Origin: Paraliobacillus sp044383835
GTDB taxonomy: Bacteria > Bacillota > Bacilli > Bacillales > Amphibacillaceae
Reading direction: 5' to 3'
NCBI RefSeq assembly: GCF_044383835.1
Contig: NZ_JBISEP010000002.1
Coordinates: 186,001 to 250,000, forward strand
Length of the DNA: 64,000 bases
Positions 26,798-36,245 of this stretch are shown piece by piece; the stretch's first letter is position 1, and every line of letters starts with the position of its first letter. A program made the translations under genes and the position numbers. Below the pieces are notes generated by a model. That model was not told the origin of the DNA. It saw nothing but the letters and a program-made list of their open reading frames with translations, and did no database searches.

Positions 26798-28309
26798 TTA
26801 TTTATTTTGCACATGTTGCTCGCGATATTGTGTAGGTGTCATTTTGTAATGTTTTTTAAAGATTTTAGTGAAATATTTACTGTCATTATAACCGACTAAT
26901 TTCGTAACCTCCTTCACATTAATCGATGTATGCACTAGATAATCAGCGGCTTTTTTGATACGTAAATCAGTTAGTAATTCCACGTAGGACTTGCCTGTTT
27001 TTCTACGTATTACTACACTTAAGTAATTTGGATGTACAGGGATTTTTTCAGCTACTTCTTTAAGTGACAATGGTTCCCCAAGATGGCTTTCCATATAGAT
27101 GATAGAATCTTCCACATAGTTTGTACTTTTTTGATAACATGATTTAAAATTTTTAGATATAATTAATAATAATGAAAACAACTCTTTCTTTGGTTGTTGA
27201 AACCACTTATGGAAAGGAGGTATCGAATCATAATTTTCGATACTTTCCTTTTGCCCATATTGATGAATAAATCGAATGCTGTCCACATATAAATGTTGCA
27301 CATAAAATTGAATCGATTCAGGTGTAGCCTGTGAATGAGATATTAACCAATCAATGAAATCAGAAACCCATTCTTTCAGCTTTTGTTCATCACCATCTTT
27401 CATACATTTAATCAATTCATTTTTGTTCCTTGTCATATGTTCGGTATACGAAATTCCTTTACGATCTATAATATCATTTTCCATCAACATGGTATTATTT
27501 GTTAAAATCCATTGATATGGTATAAAAGAAACGACTTGTTTGTATAAATTAGACAATTCGTCAAGAGAACTTACAGCAGAGCTCATAATAATCGGCTTAC
27601 CATATATTTGCTGCACTTTCCTAGAAGCAATTTGTAATAAATAATCATCCTTTAAATATTTTTTACGTTTTAACAGAATCAAGGTATGATTTTGATAACT
27701 AAACCACTTCCCGTTGATATAACTGTTCCATATTTCTTCATGTACTTGAATATCATGAGAATTTGTAGCGACGTCAATAAGAAGTAGTTGGTACGGTGGT
27801 TCTTTTAAAACAGGAATCGAATCACTTAAAGCGACTTGATCAACAGTTTTTAACTCATTTCGCAATACGCCTGTTAAGTGATCGACAACTGCGCGTTCAA
27901 CTTCGGATTCTTTTAATTGATCATATTCTTTTGCTTTCTCTAATCGTTTTTTTGCTCTCTCTACCGCAGCGATAATCTCTTGAGGAGAGCTCGTTTTTAA
28001 TAAATAATCACAAACATTTTGGCGAATCGCTTCTTGGATATACTCAAATTCATCGTAACCAGTAAGCAAAATAGATTCGATTTGATAATGACTTTGCGCA
28101 ATTTGCGAAACCAATTCTAACCCTGACATCCCTTTCATTCGAATATCTGTAATTAATATGTCTGGGCATTCTTCCTCTATTTGTTTTAATACTTCTTCCG
28201 CAGAAGAAACTGGTTGGAGTAAAGTAAAACCCAATTCAGCCCACGGTATCACATTGGATATACCTTCTCTTATTATAATTTCATCATCCGCAATCAAAAC
28301 TTTCATCAT
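26798..28309 (-). CDS. YesN-type response regulator with AraC DNA-binding domain
   Basis: A 503-residue protein with an N-terminal receiver domain (DDE near 7-9, phospho-acceptor Asp in ILITDIRM at about 56, Lys in YLLKTSS), a long linker and a C-terminal AraC/XylS double helix-turn-helix (about 400-500). The start codon overlaps the kinase stop as ATGA, so the pair is coupled. YesMN-type systems sense an extracellular sugar or its binding protein and activate adjacent ABC operons. The nearest candidate target is the importer operon starting at 25472. Confidence 0.9.
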   Translation of the reverse strand: MMKVLIADDEIIIREGISNVIPWAELGFTLLQPVSSAEEVLKQIEEECPDILITDIRMKGMSGLELVSQIAQSHYQIESILLTGYDEFEYIQEAIRQNVCDYLLKTSSPQEIIAAVERAKKRLEKAKEYDQLKESEVERAVVDHLTGVLRNELKTVDQVALSDSIPVLKEPPYQLLLIDVATNSHDIQVHEEIWNSYINGKWFSYQNHTLILLKRKKYLKDDYLLQIASRKVQQIYGKPIIMSSAVSSLDELSNLYKQVVSFIPYQWILTNNTMLMENDIIDRKGISYTEHMTRNKNELIKCMKDGDEQKLKEWVSDFIDWLISHSQATPESIQFYVQHLYVDSIRFIHQYGQKESIENYDSIPPFHKWFQQPKKELFSLLLIISKNFKSCYQKSTNYVEDSIIYMESHLGEPLSLKEVAEKIPVHPNYLSVVIRRKTGKSYVELLTDLRIKKAADYLVHTSINVKEVTKLVGYNDSKYFTKIFKKHYKMTPTQYREQHVQNK

Positions 28310-30048
28310 TTGATCCCTCCCTTTATTGGAGTAGAAAAACTGATTACTGTTCCTTTATTTACTTCACTTTCAATATACAACCCTGACGACTCACCAAAAT
28401 GTAACATTAATCGTAAATTCACATTACGAAGACCATAATTCTTACCTACAACAACTTCTGTATGTTGATCATTGACAAATTGATCATTCAGTTCTTTAAC
28501 CTTCTCTTCTGGAATGCCAATACCATTGTCTCTTACTTCAAAAAACATACATCCATCTCGCTCTGTCGCTATTACATCAAGTATTCCATAATGATCATCG
28601 ATGGAAAAGAATCCATGATTAATACTGTTTTCTATTAATGGCTGAAGAACAAGCTTTAACATCACATGTTGCTTTAGCTCATCCGGGATGGCTAAATTGA
28701 GCTCAAAGCTATCTGGGTAGCGAACTTTCAAGATTTCCAAATAATGAATGAGATTCCCTACTTCTTGTTCAACGGTGCAATATTCATTCCCTTTGTTAAG
28801 ACTAAATCGTAAAAACTCACTTAAATGAGAAACAACTTTAACAATATCATGCGATTTTGTACTTAATGCAATCCAATGAACCGATGCTAACGTATTGTAT
28901 AAGAAGTGTGGATTTATTTGTGATTGTAACGCTTGTAAATCTAATGTCCGCTTAATTGATTCATTCTTTTTTACTTCATCCATAAGGGTAGCAATTCGTT
29001 GATTGAGATCATTATAACTTGTTATTAAATCACCAATTTCATTATCAGAATAGGATACGACAGTTTGTATACGATCTCCAGGATTCGATTTCTGAATTGA
29101 TTTAGTTAAAGAAGTCAATGGCTTAAATACCTTGGATATGAAAAATATTACTAAACTTGTAATGAGTATCGCTGCCAATGCAACAAAATAGGTGGTCAAT
29201 GATAAAACATATTGATTTTGCGAACTATATTCCTTAAATGGTATGACCTCTACCAATTCCCAGTTTACAGAGGGTATCTTTCGTGTGAAAACAGTTGCTC
29301 TTTCACTAGCAAATTGGTAAACAAAGCTTTGGTCACTATCCCAATTTTCGACAGAATCACTCAATTCTCCCATGTCTAATTCCATCGGTGCAGGGTTTGT
29401 GTTTTGCGCTAATACTTGACCATCGTTCATAATTAGTACCGATCCGCTCCACTCCAGATCAATTGAATCTAAATACTCCGTTATTACTTCTTGGCTCAAA
29501 CTAATTGACAAGTAACCAGCCAACTCATAATTATACGTACTGCGAATCGGTCTTGTTAGCGTAATCATTTCTTTTCTTCCATCTAGTGTCTGATTCTTTT
29601 CTTTAACAGACCACCATTGCCCCTTTGTCATATGATCCGTCTCTATTTTAATATCTTCTGCAATTAACGATGTGGCTATGGTCGCGTTTCCATTTATCGG
29701 TGTTATTTTAATATTCTCAATATACCGTTTAGAGAAGGCAAGATTCGACAAAAATCCATATATATCTCTTTGTTGTGCAATAAGGTTTTCTTTTTCTCCT
29801 AAATAATCCTGAACAGACTGATGTCCAATTAAAAAAACCGAAATATTCTCAATATCACTTACAATAAATTCGATTGTATCTTGAAGTTGATCAATTGAAC
29901 TCTGCCCTGAAATAGCGGCGCGTTCTTTTGAGACTTGAATCGTCATCACATATGCAAAGATACCTAACAAACATACTGGAATCAATACAACCATTAATAT
30001 AAAAACAGTTAGCTGATTTTTCAAAGAACGACGAAACCATTTCTTCAT
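28306..30048 (-). CDS. YesM-type sensor histidine kinase
   Basis: A 580-residue membrane sensor with helices at about 10-32 and 275-297 flanking an extracellular sensor (Cache-like) domain. A HAMP segment follows, then the LytS/YesM-type phosphorylation motif NPHFLYNTL (about 390) and a HATPase with DNGIGI near 520. I prefer the ATG at 30048, preceded by AGAAGG, over the in-frame TTG three codons upstream. It is the first gene of the operon kinase, regulator, MupG-like protein. Confidence 0.9.
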   Translation of the reverse strand: MKKWFRRSLKNQLTVFILMVVLIPVCLLGIFAYVMTIQVSKERAAISGQSSIDQLQDTIEFIVSDIENISVFLIGHQSVQDYLGEKENLIAQQRDIYGFLSNLAFSKRYIENIKITPINGNATIATSLIAEDIKIETDHMTKGQWWSVKEKNQTLDGRKEMITLTRPIRSTYNYELAGYLSISLSQEVITEYLDSIDLEWSGSVLIMNDGQVLAQNTNPAPMELDMGELSDSVENWDSDQSFVYQFASERATVFTRKIPSVNWELVEVIPFKEYSSQNQYVLSLTTYFVALAAILITSLVIFFISKVFKPLTSLTKSIQKSNPGDRIQTVVSYSDNEIGDLITSYNDLNQRIATLMDEVKKNESIKRTLDLQALQSQINPHFLYNTLASVHWIALSTKSHDIVKVVSHLSEFLRFSLNKGNEYCTVEQEVGNLIHYLEILKVRYPDSFELNLAIPDELKQHVMLKLVLQPLIENSINHGFFSIDDHYGILDVIATERDGCMFFEVRDNGIGIPEEKVKELNDQFVNDQHTEVVVGKNYGLRNVNLRLMLHFGESSGLYIESEVNKGTVISFSTPIKGGIK

Positions 30049-30248
30049 AGTATGCAAATCCTTCTCTTTGAATTAATAAAAAATGTAGCTCTTGTTTATT
30101 TTGCTCATGACGTTCTATCAGCAAATTTATCTTTCTATCTATTTACCATACTACCTTCTTAAATCATGTTATAATATGTTGATAAAGTTATGGTTGGATT
30201 GATTGGTATGTCGCTATAATGATTTGTAATTAAATAAGAAATCTTTCC

Positions 30249-30971
30249 TCATAAATTTGTATCATTATATGTCACAACATAATTGTGATTTTCAGTATTA
30301 TAGTACCCTTCACTATATTCGACAACTTTCCCATTTTCATCACTTGAACGTCGTATTCTTTTCAATACAGGCATACCTTCCTCTATTTGTAATACCTCAC
30401 TAACCCGAGAAGGTACAACGGAAACTGAAAATTCATCACGAAAAGATTCTAGCCGAATATTAAACTGCTCTAAAAAACGATATAACGAGGATATTTGAGC
30501 ATACTTTAGCTCTTCATCACTTAAAGGTAATAAAACGAAGTGATTAAAATAAATATATGGATTACCGTTCAAGAAATATACCCGCTCCACCTTAACACAA
30601 TAATCACCAAATATAGCATGAAGCGGAGAATCAAGTGATAATGGAACCCGCTTTACACTTAATATTTTTTTGGTCATTTGGTGTCCTTCTTCTACTAAAA
30701 CTTCTGTAAAGCGCTTTCCCTTAGAAAGTCGAGCCCCGGCAGTATTTGCAATTACTTTTGTTCCTTTTCCACTTTTCTTCTGAAGATACCCCTCTTGAAC
30801 TAATTCCTTAATTGCATTCCTCACTGTGATTTTACTAACTTCAAATTCAGCTTCTAATTGAGGCTCAGATGGAATTTTTGTATTTAATGGATATTCACCA
30901 TTTAAAATACGATCCTTTATTATCTCTTTAATCTGCAAATACAATAAACCTTTGCTTCTTTTAATCTCCAT
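30249..30971 (-). CDS. GntR/HutC-family transcriptional regulator
   Basis: A 240-residue regulator. An N-terminal winged helix-turn-helix (about 10-75, with YPLNTKIPSEPQLEAEFEVSKITVRNAI) precedes a UTRA ligand domain (about 90-235, YFNHFVLLP segment). UTRA domains bind sugar phosphates or related acids. It is the last gene of the amidohydrolase/DgaE/DgaF/kinase operon and 15 bp after the kinase gene, so it is probably autoregulated. Palindromes upstream of this operon (35026-35039) and of the importer operon (40780-40793) are its likely targets. Confidence 0.88.
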   Translation of the reverse strand: MEIKRSKGLLYLQIKEIIKDRILNGEYPLNTKIPSEPQLEAEFEVSKITVRNAIKELVQEGYLQKKSGKGTKVIANTAGARLSKGKRFTEVLVEEGHQMTKKILSVKRVPLSLDSPLHAIFGDYCVKVERVYFLNGNPYIYFNHFVLLPLSDEELKYAQISSLYRFLEQFNIRLESFRDEFSVSVVPSRVSEVLQIEEGMPVLKRIRRSSDENGKVVEYSEGYYNTENHNYVVTYNDTNL

Positions 30972-30986
30972 TACTAGTCTCCTAAC

Positions 30987-32000
30987 TTACCTTTTAATAT
31001 CTGCTGTCGTTCCTATCATGGCAGACATAATTTCTGCTTCTGTTGACATCGGTGTATCACCAGAAATTGTACACGCTAGCATACCTGAAGCAACAGCGAA
31101 TTCTACTGTCTTTTTTTCTGAAAAACCAGCAAGCTCCCCGTGCAAAACACCACTTGCAAATGCATCGCCAGAACCGATTCGATCATAGACAGAAAAAGAT
31201 CGATTCTCTGAAAATACAAAAGTATTATTTTTATACATATACCCTCTTAATACATGTGTATTATCGCTATTAATCTTTCGATGCGTTCCTGCTACCGTTT
31301 TAATATTAAACTTTTCCGCTACCATAGGAATAAGCTCTTTTAATTGTTCTTCTTTTGTTGTTTTAGCTGTTTCCATCCCCAAAACAAACATGGCATCCTT
31401 TTCATTCATCAGAACAATATCAGCTATAGCGAGCATGTCTTCGTAATGTGGTTTGGCTTGTGCATAACTACCTTCCCATAAAGATGGGCGATAATTACAA
31501 TCAAAGCAGACGATCCCACCTTTTTCTTTTACTTTCTTAGCCAAAAGCTTCATATTCTCACGCACTTGATCAGTCATAGCTAATGTAATTCCACAAAAAT
31601 GAATCATATCAGCTTTTTCAGCAATTTCATCCATATCATAGTCCGCTACGTTGGCTGTATTAAAGCTACTTTCTAAACGATTGGTATACGTTACACGACT
31701 AGGACGTTGGGCAAAACCATTTTCTAAAAAAAACATTCCAATATATTTATCGCCTCTAGAAATGAAATCTTTTTGGATCCCTAACCGTTGTAAAAAAGAT
31801 ATAGCTGCATCTCCCAATGGATTATCTGGAATTTTTGTGGCGAGGTACCCGTCATAACCTAGCTTTGTCATGGCAGAAGCAACGTTTACTCCCGTTCCTG
31901 AAAAGGAGTATTGTAAAGCATTTGCTTGTGTTAACAATTCATAACCTGGGACTGTCAGACGCATCATCACTTCTCCAAATGCGATTATTTTTTTAGCCAT
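30987..32000 (-). CDS. PfkB-family sugar kinase, KdgK-like
   Basis: A 337-residue ribokinase-family enzyme. It has the N-terminal opening AFGEVMMRL, the GxGxN-type substrate loop FSGTGVNVA and the catalytic motif GSGDAFASG (about residues 283-291; the more common form is GAGD). Closest in style to 2-keto-3-deoxygluconate kinases. In this operon it could phosphorylate KDG, or D-glucosaminate before the DgaE step. The ATG overlaps the end of the aldolase gene by 8 bp. Confidence 0.82.
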   Translation of the reverse strand: MAKKIIAFGEVMMRLTVPGYELLTQANALQYSFSGTGVNVASAMTKLGYDGYLATKIPDNPLGDAAISFLQRLGIQKDFISRGDKYIGMFFLENGFAQRPSRVTYTNRLESSFNTANVADYDMDEIAEKADMIHFCGITLAMTDQVRENMKLLAKKVKEKGGIVCFDCNYRPSLWEGSYAQAKPHYEDMLAIADIVLMNEKDAMFVLGMETAKTTKEEQLKELIPMVAEKFNIKTVAGTHRKINSDNTHVLRGYMYKNNTFVFSENRSFSVYDRIGSGDAFASGVLHGELAGFSEKKTVEFAVASGMLACTISGDTPMSTEAEIMSAMIGTTADIKR

Positions 32001-32745
32001 ATTTCGTAACCAAACCTTTCGTAATTGCTAATAATTCCTTTACATCTTCCTCATTTGTATCACCTGTTTCTTTATCAATAATTGACGAATAAACATGGGG
32101 AATAATTTTAGGTACTTTTGCTTCTAATGCAATTTCTAATATGGTTGAAAAATTACCTAAATCAATACCACCAGTTGGTTCTAAAGCAAAACCCTCTTCA
32201 CCACAAGCTTTTGCCACTGCACGAAACTCATCTTCATGGTTTAGCCCTTTCATTGGAAAGTACTTCAGTGCATTACCACCCATATCACGCACAAGAGAAA
32301 TGGCTGCTTTAATTGGAACGATTGCCTTATCTTCTATTCTACCACTTAGTGGGCCAGTTGAGATATTGACATAACCAACTTTTCCTGTTGGAGACACTAG
32401 TGAGTTAATCCAACTATCTTGTTTATCTAAATTAGCTCGTGTTGCTCCTACCGATGGAAAAACTTGGTTGACATGACTACCCGGATAAAATTTTACGATT
32501 TCTGCGACTACAGCAGCCTGTTTATTGTCACCTGCTCCCAATCCAATGGAAACAGCTTGATCAATGGCTGCTCCATATTCTTTCATTGCTACAACAGCTT
32601 CATCAACAGTATTATAATCTTTAGAAAGGACTCCAACTAAAACATGTCCTTCTGCCGCTTCGAAAACCTTCTTTGCATTTTCAATACTACTTGCTAAAAC
32701 ATTTAATGCTACTCGATTTTGATAAAAATATTTTTCTATGTTCAT
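31993..32745 (-). CDS. DgaF-like 2-dehydro-3-deoxy-6-phosphogluconate aldolase
   Basis: A 250-residue protein matching the KDGP aldolase (DgaF) family: ALKYFPMKGLNHEDEF around residues 158-173 supplies the Schiff-base lysine region, and EPTGGIDLGN (about 190) the phosphate-binding loop. The reaction is KDPG to pyruvate plus glyceraldehyde-3-phosphate. It directly follows the DgaE-like gene; the ribosome binding site AGGAGGAG is embedded in that gene's last codons. The DgaE/DgaF pairing is that of the Salmonella glucosaminate pathway. Confidence 0.85.
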   Translation of the reverse strand: MNIEKYFYQNRVALNVLASSIENAKKVFEAAEGHVLVGVLSKDYNTVDEAVVAMKEYGAAIDQAVSIGLGAGDNKQAAVVAEIVKFYPGSHVNQVFPSVGATRANLDKQDSWINSLVSPTGKVGYVNISTGPLSGRIEDKAIVPIKAAISLVRDMGGNALKYFPMKGLNHEDEFRAVAKACGEEGFALEPTGGIDLGNFSTILEIALEAKVPKIIPHVYSSIIDKETGDTNEEDVKELLAITKGLVTKYG

Positions 32746-32747
32746 TA

Positions 32748-33854
32748 TTACTCTCCTCCTAATAAAATATCTTTTAACCTGTCTTTAATTATATGAATCT
32801 CGTCAGCTTTTAATGGGCGAGGGTCAATATCAAAGAAACCTTGTCGCACACCGTAATCTCTCGTATAAATGGCAATCTCACCATTTTTCAGCTTATCATT
32901 TACTTCTTGTGCTGTTGTATGTGCATGTACTGGGTCAATATGTACTCTCCCTCTAAATATTGCTCTCCCTGCTTCATCTTGAACTATTTTTACCTCCACT
33001 CCGTTTATAGCGTCAAGCGGCTGTAACACTGCAAGGCTTTCCTTTTCTTTTTCGCTGTTATCTTGTTTAACAAAAAACTCATCCAGTGCTTGTAATAAGC
33101 CAAAGGTCGATTCCTTTCCAACCTTCATACTTCTGCCAATACCATGTAATTGAACTTTTAGCCATTCAATATATTGTTTTTTACCAGCAACAATTCCGGA
33201 AGTAGGCCCTTCAATTGCTTTCGATCCACTATAAATAGCTAGGTCAGACATTGTCACATATTTCTTTACATCTTCTTCAGCAGCAGCATCCACAATTAGC
33301 GGAACCTGATTGTCTTGAGCAACTCTCCACGCCTCTTCCACAGAAATCATATTTTTTTGTACAGCATGATGAGACTTTACATATAGAATTGCAGCAGTGT
33401 TTTGATTAATCGCATCGGCAATATGAGTCGCTTTCCCTTCATTAGCATACCCTACCTCTACTAAGTTTCCTCCCCCAAGGTGCACCATTGTTTCAATAGG
33501 AGCACCGTATTGGACATTATGACCTTTAAGCAAGATAATTTCATTTTTCAGTATTGCTTCTTGATGCAACCGCTCACTTTTACGACGATTCCCTTCCGTA
33601 ATAATCGCTGCTACAGATAACGCAATACCACTTGACGCAGAGTTAACAACAACCGCCGCTTCTGATCGAAGGAGATTAGCAATATGTTCTCCGGCCTTAT
33701 CGACTAAATCAGCTATTTCCACATAATTTTTCCCACCTGTTTTCATTGCTTCCATCACCGTATCAGATGGAGCAGAGACACCTAAAATACTCATTCTTCC
33801 ACTTGCATTAATTACTCTTTTTAATCCATATTTAGCATTCAATGAATTGTCCAT
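32748..33854 (-). CDS. DgaE-like PLP-dependent D-glucosaminate-6-phosphate ammonia-lyase
   Basis: A 368-residue SelA-fold PLP enzyme. The cofactor Lys is in IYSGSKAIEGPTSG (about residues 207-220) and the upstream Asp in VPLIVDAAAEE. It is assigned to the DgaE family, which converts D-glucosaminate-6-phosphate to KDPG plus ammonia. I chose the ATG at 33854, 9 nt after AAAGGAG; an upstream TTG is in frame but overlaps that site. It overlaps the amidohydrolase gene by 23 bp. Unlike the Salmonella dga operon, no mannose-type PTS is encoded here. Confidence 0.85.
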   Translation of the reverse strand: MDNSLNAKYGLKRVINASGRMSILGVSAPSDTVMEAMKTGGKNYVEIADLVDKAGEHIANLLRSEAAVVVNSASSGIALSVAAIITEGNRRKSERLHQEAILKNEIILLKGHNVQYGAPIETMVHLGGGNLVEVGYANEGKATHIADAINQNTAAILYVKSHHAVQKNMISVEEAWRVAQDNQVPLIVDAAAEEDVKKYVTMSDLAIYSGSKAIEGPTSGIVAGKKQYIEWLKVQLHGIGRSMKVGKESTFGLLQALDEFFVKQDNSEKEKESLAVLQPLDAINGVEVKIVQDEAGRAIFRGRVHIDPVHAHTTAQEVNDKLKNGEIAIYTRDYGVRQGFFDIDPRPLKADEIHIIKDRLKDILLGGE

Positions 33855-34935
33855 TAACAACAACTCCTTTTACTTTAATTTGTTTATCACAAAAACGTTC
33901 TAGCCCATCTGAATCTGTTAACTTTATTCGTTGATCATCCACAGAAAATAGGGTGAGATTCGCCACATCTCCAATAACAACCCTTCCTAATTCAGGTTTA
34001 TTTAACCACTTTGCAGCATTTACTGTAACAGCATCAATCACATCTTTTAAAGCGTAACCTAAATATAAGAACTTAGTTAAGGTATCAGCTAAACTATAAA
34101 CAGGTCCATGCAAACGATTTTTTCGATAAATATCAGTACTTATTGTATGGAGCGGAATACCATGTTCTTTTGCTTGTTTTGCTGTTGGAAATGAAAAGCT
34201 CGCATTGCCATGTCCTACATCTAAGTGAATCCCTTTCTTCATGGCTGCTAAAAATTCAGGAAGTGGCTCTCCGGCATCGTTAAATAAATTATTTTTTTTA
34301 CCGTGCAAATAATGGGTGATAACATCTTTTTTCTTAAGCAGCTCAAGGACTCCGGTTATATCCGGCGGGCCTGAACCGATATGTACCATCAACGGTAAGT
34401 TCGTTGCATTAGAAATTTTGCGAGCTATTTCTAAAGGCTCCAAACCGTTTTCTCCCACCACACTGTTGCTGATTCTAGCTTTCAATCCAACAATAAAATC
34501 TTGATATTTCTCTACGACTGTTTGAACTTCCTCTTCATTTAACCAAGCCAAATCAGATAACTCATCAATTCGCTGCAAGCCAATTTTAGAAATATTTAAA
34601 AATGCAAACACATTTGTTTTAGCCAATTTTGAATGCGCAATCAAATCATGAATTCGATCAGTTCCAGTACTTCCAGCATCTACAATTGTTGTCACACCTA
34701 ATTTATAACCAATTTCATCTATTTCATCTCCATAAGGATTAAATTCATGAAATGCGTGTACATGCATATCAATCCAACCACTAGAAATATATGCGTTCTG
34801 GTCAAAATCTATTATTCTATCCCCCTTCCCTGTATTGGGTGCCGCAATTTCTACAATCTTATTATTAGCAATTACAAGATCAATCGTTTTTTCATCTGTC
34901 GTTTTCACATTCCGTAACACAAACCTATCCTCCAT
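33832..34935 (-). CDS. Amidohydrolase/deacetylase-family metallohydrolase (EF_0837-like)
   Basis: A 367-residue amidohydrolase-superfamily enzyme. The metal motif HVHAFHE is at about 58-64, a bridging-Lys region lies near FIVGLKARIS, with HIGSGPP further on, and the catalytic-Asp region is in TISTDIY. Homologues found next to DgaE/DgaF/KDGK genes deacylate N-acetyl substrates; characterised members act on N-acetyl-D-amino acids and acetyl-mandelate. By context it might remove an acetyl group from N-acetyl-glucosaminate or a similar acid. It is the first gene of the operon, with AAAGGGA before the ATG and a strong promoter. Confidence 0.82.
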   Translation of the reverse strand: MEDRFVLRNVKTTDEKTIDLVIANNKIVEIAAPNTGKGDRIIDFDQNAYISSGWIDMHVHAFHEFNPYGDEIDEIGYKLGVTTIVDAGSTGTDRIHDLIAHSKLAKTNVFAFLNISKIGLQRIDELSDLAWLNEEEVQTVVEKYQDFIVGLKARISNSVVGENGLEPLEIARKISNATNLPLMVHIGSGPPDITGVLELLKKKDVITHYLHGKKNNLFNDAGEPLPEFLAAMKKGIHLDVGHGNASFSFPTAKQAKEHGIPLHTISTDIYRKNRLHGPVYSLADTLTKFLYLGYALKDVIDAVTVNAAKWLNKPELGRVVIGDVANLTLFSVDDQRIKLTDSDGLERFCDKQIKVKGVVVNGQFIEC

Positions 34936-34993
34936 GTTATCATCCCTTTTTTAAGCCTGTTTGTAAACGCATTATTTTTGTTGTGTTAAAATT

Positions 34994-35022
34994 AGATTAT
35001 CACCTAATCCAAACCCGGTCAA
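34994..35022 (-). promoter_or_regulatory. SigA-type promoter of the amidohydrolase/DgaE/DgaF operon
   Basis: On the minus strand TTGACC (35022-35017), a 17-bp spacer and TAATCT (34999-34994). It lies about 60 bp upstream of the amidohydrolase ATG. Confidence 0.7.
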
Positions 35023-35025
35023 GAT

Positions 35026-35039
35026 AACGTTATAACGTT
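35026..35039 (-). promoter_or_regulatory. Perfect 14-bp palindrome, candidate GntR operator
   Basis: AACGTTATAACGTT is self-complementary and ends 3 bp before the -35 hexamer. The importer operon has AACATCATAATGTT at the identical distance from its -35, which supports a shared regulator. Confidence 0.65.
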
Positions 35040-35075
35040 TATGCAGGTAAAATTATATAAAAACATTTTTATATG

Positions 35076-35118
35076 AAAAAGCTGAGCTAAATGATATCGT
35101 TTAGCTCAGCTTTTTCAT
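35076..35118 (-). terminator. Intrinsic terminator after the lactonase gene
   Basis: GAAAAAGCTGAGCTAAA and TTTAGCTCAGCTTTTTC pair almost perfectly, 10 bp after the lactonase stop. A/T-rich flanks on both sides make it active in either direction. It separates the importer operon from the catabolic operon. Confidence 0.85.
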
Positions 35119-35127
35119 AGGCTTTTT

Positions 35128-36195
35128 TTAAGGTAATAAATTAAATGCTTTGAGACACACAGGTGCGTTCATAGAATATTTAACACCAGTATATTTAGGG
35201 GTGCCATTAGCTTGAATTTCCATTGCTACAATAGAGTTCGTATGTTGATTAGCAATAAACATAACTGTTTCATCAGGAGTAATAATAAAATTTCTCGGCC
35301 ATTTACCTTCTGTTGACACATTATCAGTATAGGTTAACAAGCCATTATGGTTTATTTGAAACACAGAAATACTGTCATGTCCTCGATTCGATGTATATAA
35401 AAACGATTTTTCATGAGCAATATGAATATCAGCACCAAAGTTCTTTTCTTCCATTCCTTCATTGAGTACATTTATCTCTTGGACCAGTTCAATATTAGAG
35501 CATGTCTTATCGTAGCTATAAACTGATATTTGCGAATTAAATTCATTAACAATATATATTTTTCTATGTTTTGCGTGCACAGCAGCATGTCTCGGGCCCG
35601 CTTTAGCAGTAGTAGTAATTTCATTAATTAGAATTAATTTTCCTTTAGTAAATGTATATAAATATATTTTATCTAATCCAAGGTCGGTAACAATATATCT
35701 ATCAGTATTAGGAATTTGTAAAATAGTGTGTGGACGAGATCCCGATGAATATATATGTTGATCTGATAATTCTGCTATCGTATGATCGTCTGCTAATTGG
35801 TAAACTAATATAGAACCTCCTCCATAATTAACAACAAACAAATATCGTTCACTTTCATCAAGCGCAACATAACACGGGCCTACTATCTCATCATCTTGTC
35901 GATTATTTTTTTCTTCTAAATCGTACGTATTTTCATCGATATGATAACAGGATACTTTTCCTTGCTTAACTTCACTTATAGCATATAATGTATCTTGATT
36001 TTTATTAACAGTGAGATATGAGGGATTAGCAATACCTTTAACCGATGTCAATTGCTTGAAAGAAAATGTCTTAGTATTAAATGTTAACACTTGTATAGCA
36101 TCTTCTTCTTCTGTTCCATACCTACCCGTATACACAATAAATCTATCATCTTTAGTAAATATTTTTAACACATCCTTTATTACACTTTCAAACAT
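35128..36195 (-). CDS. Lactonase-family beta-propeller protein (Pgl-like)
   Basis: A 355-residue seven-bladed propeller of the lactonase family. It carries repeated units such as YLFVVNYGGGSILVYQL and FLYTSNRGHDSISVFQI plus a GPRHAA segment, typical of 6-phosphogluconolactonase-type (YkgB/Pgl) proteins. It should open sugar-acid lactones. It follows the DUF624 gene by 50 bp at the end of the importer operon. The ATG used has no clear ribosome binding site; GTG at Val9 behind AAAGGA is an alternative start. Its presence fits a pathway through an aldonolactone. Confidence 0.78.
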   Translation of the reverse strand: MFESVIKDVLKIFTKDDRFIVYTGRYGTEEEDAIQVLTFNTKTFSFKQLTSVKGIANPSYLTVNKNQDTLYAISEVKQGKVSCYHIDENTYDLEEKNNRQDDEIVGPCYVALDESERYLFVVNYGGGSILVYQLADDHTIAELSDQHIYSSGSRPHTILQIPNTDRYIVTDLGLDKIYLYTFTKGKLILINEITTTAKAGPRHAAVHAKHRKIYIVNEFNSQISVYSYDKTCSNIELVQEINVLNEGMEEKNFGADIHIAHEKSFLYTSNRGHDSISVFQINHNGLLTYTDNVSTEGKWPRNFIITPDETVMFIANQHTNSIVAMEIQANGTPKYTGVKYSMNAPVCLKAFNLLP

Positions 36196-36245
36196 AATAA
36201 TATATTTAAGAAACTAATCAGGCTTTACTATATTTCACCGTATAC

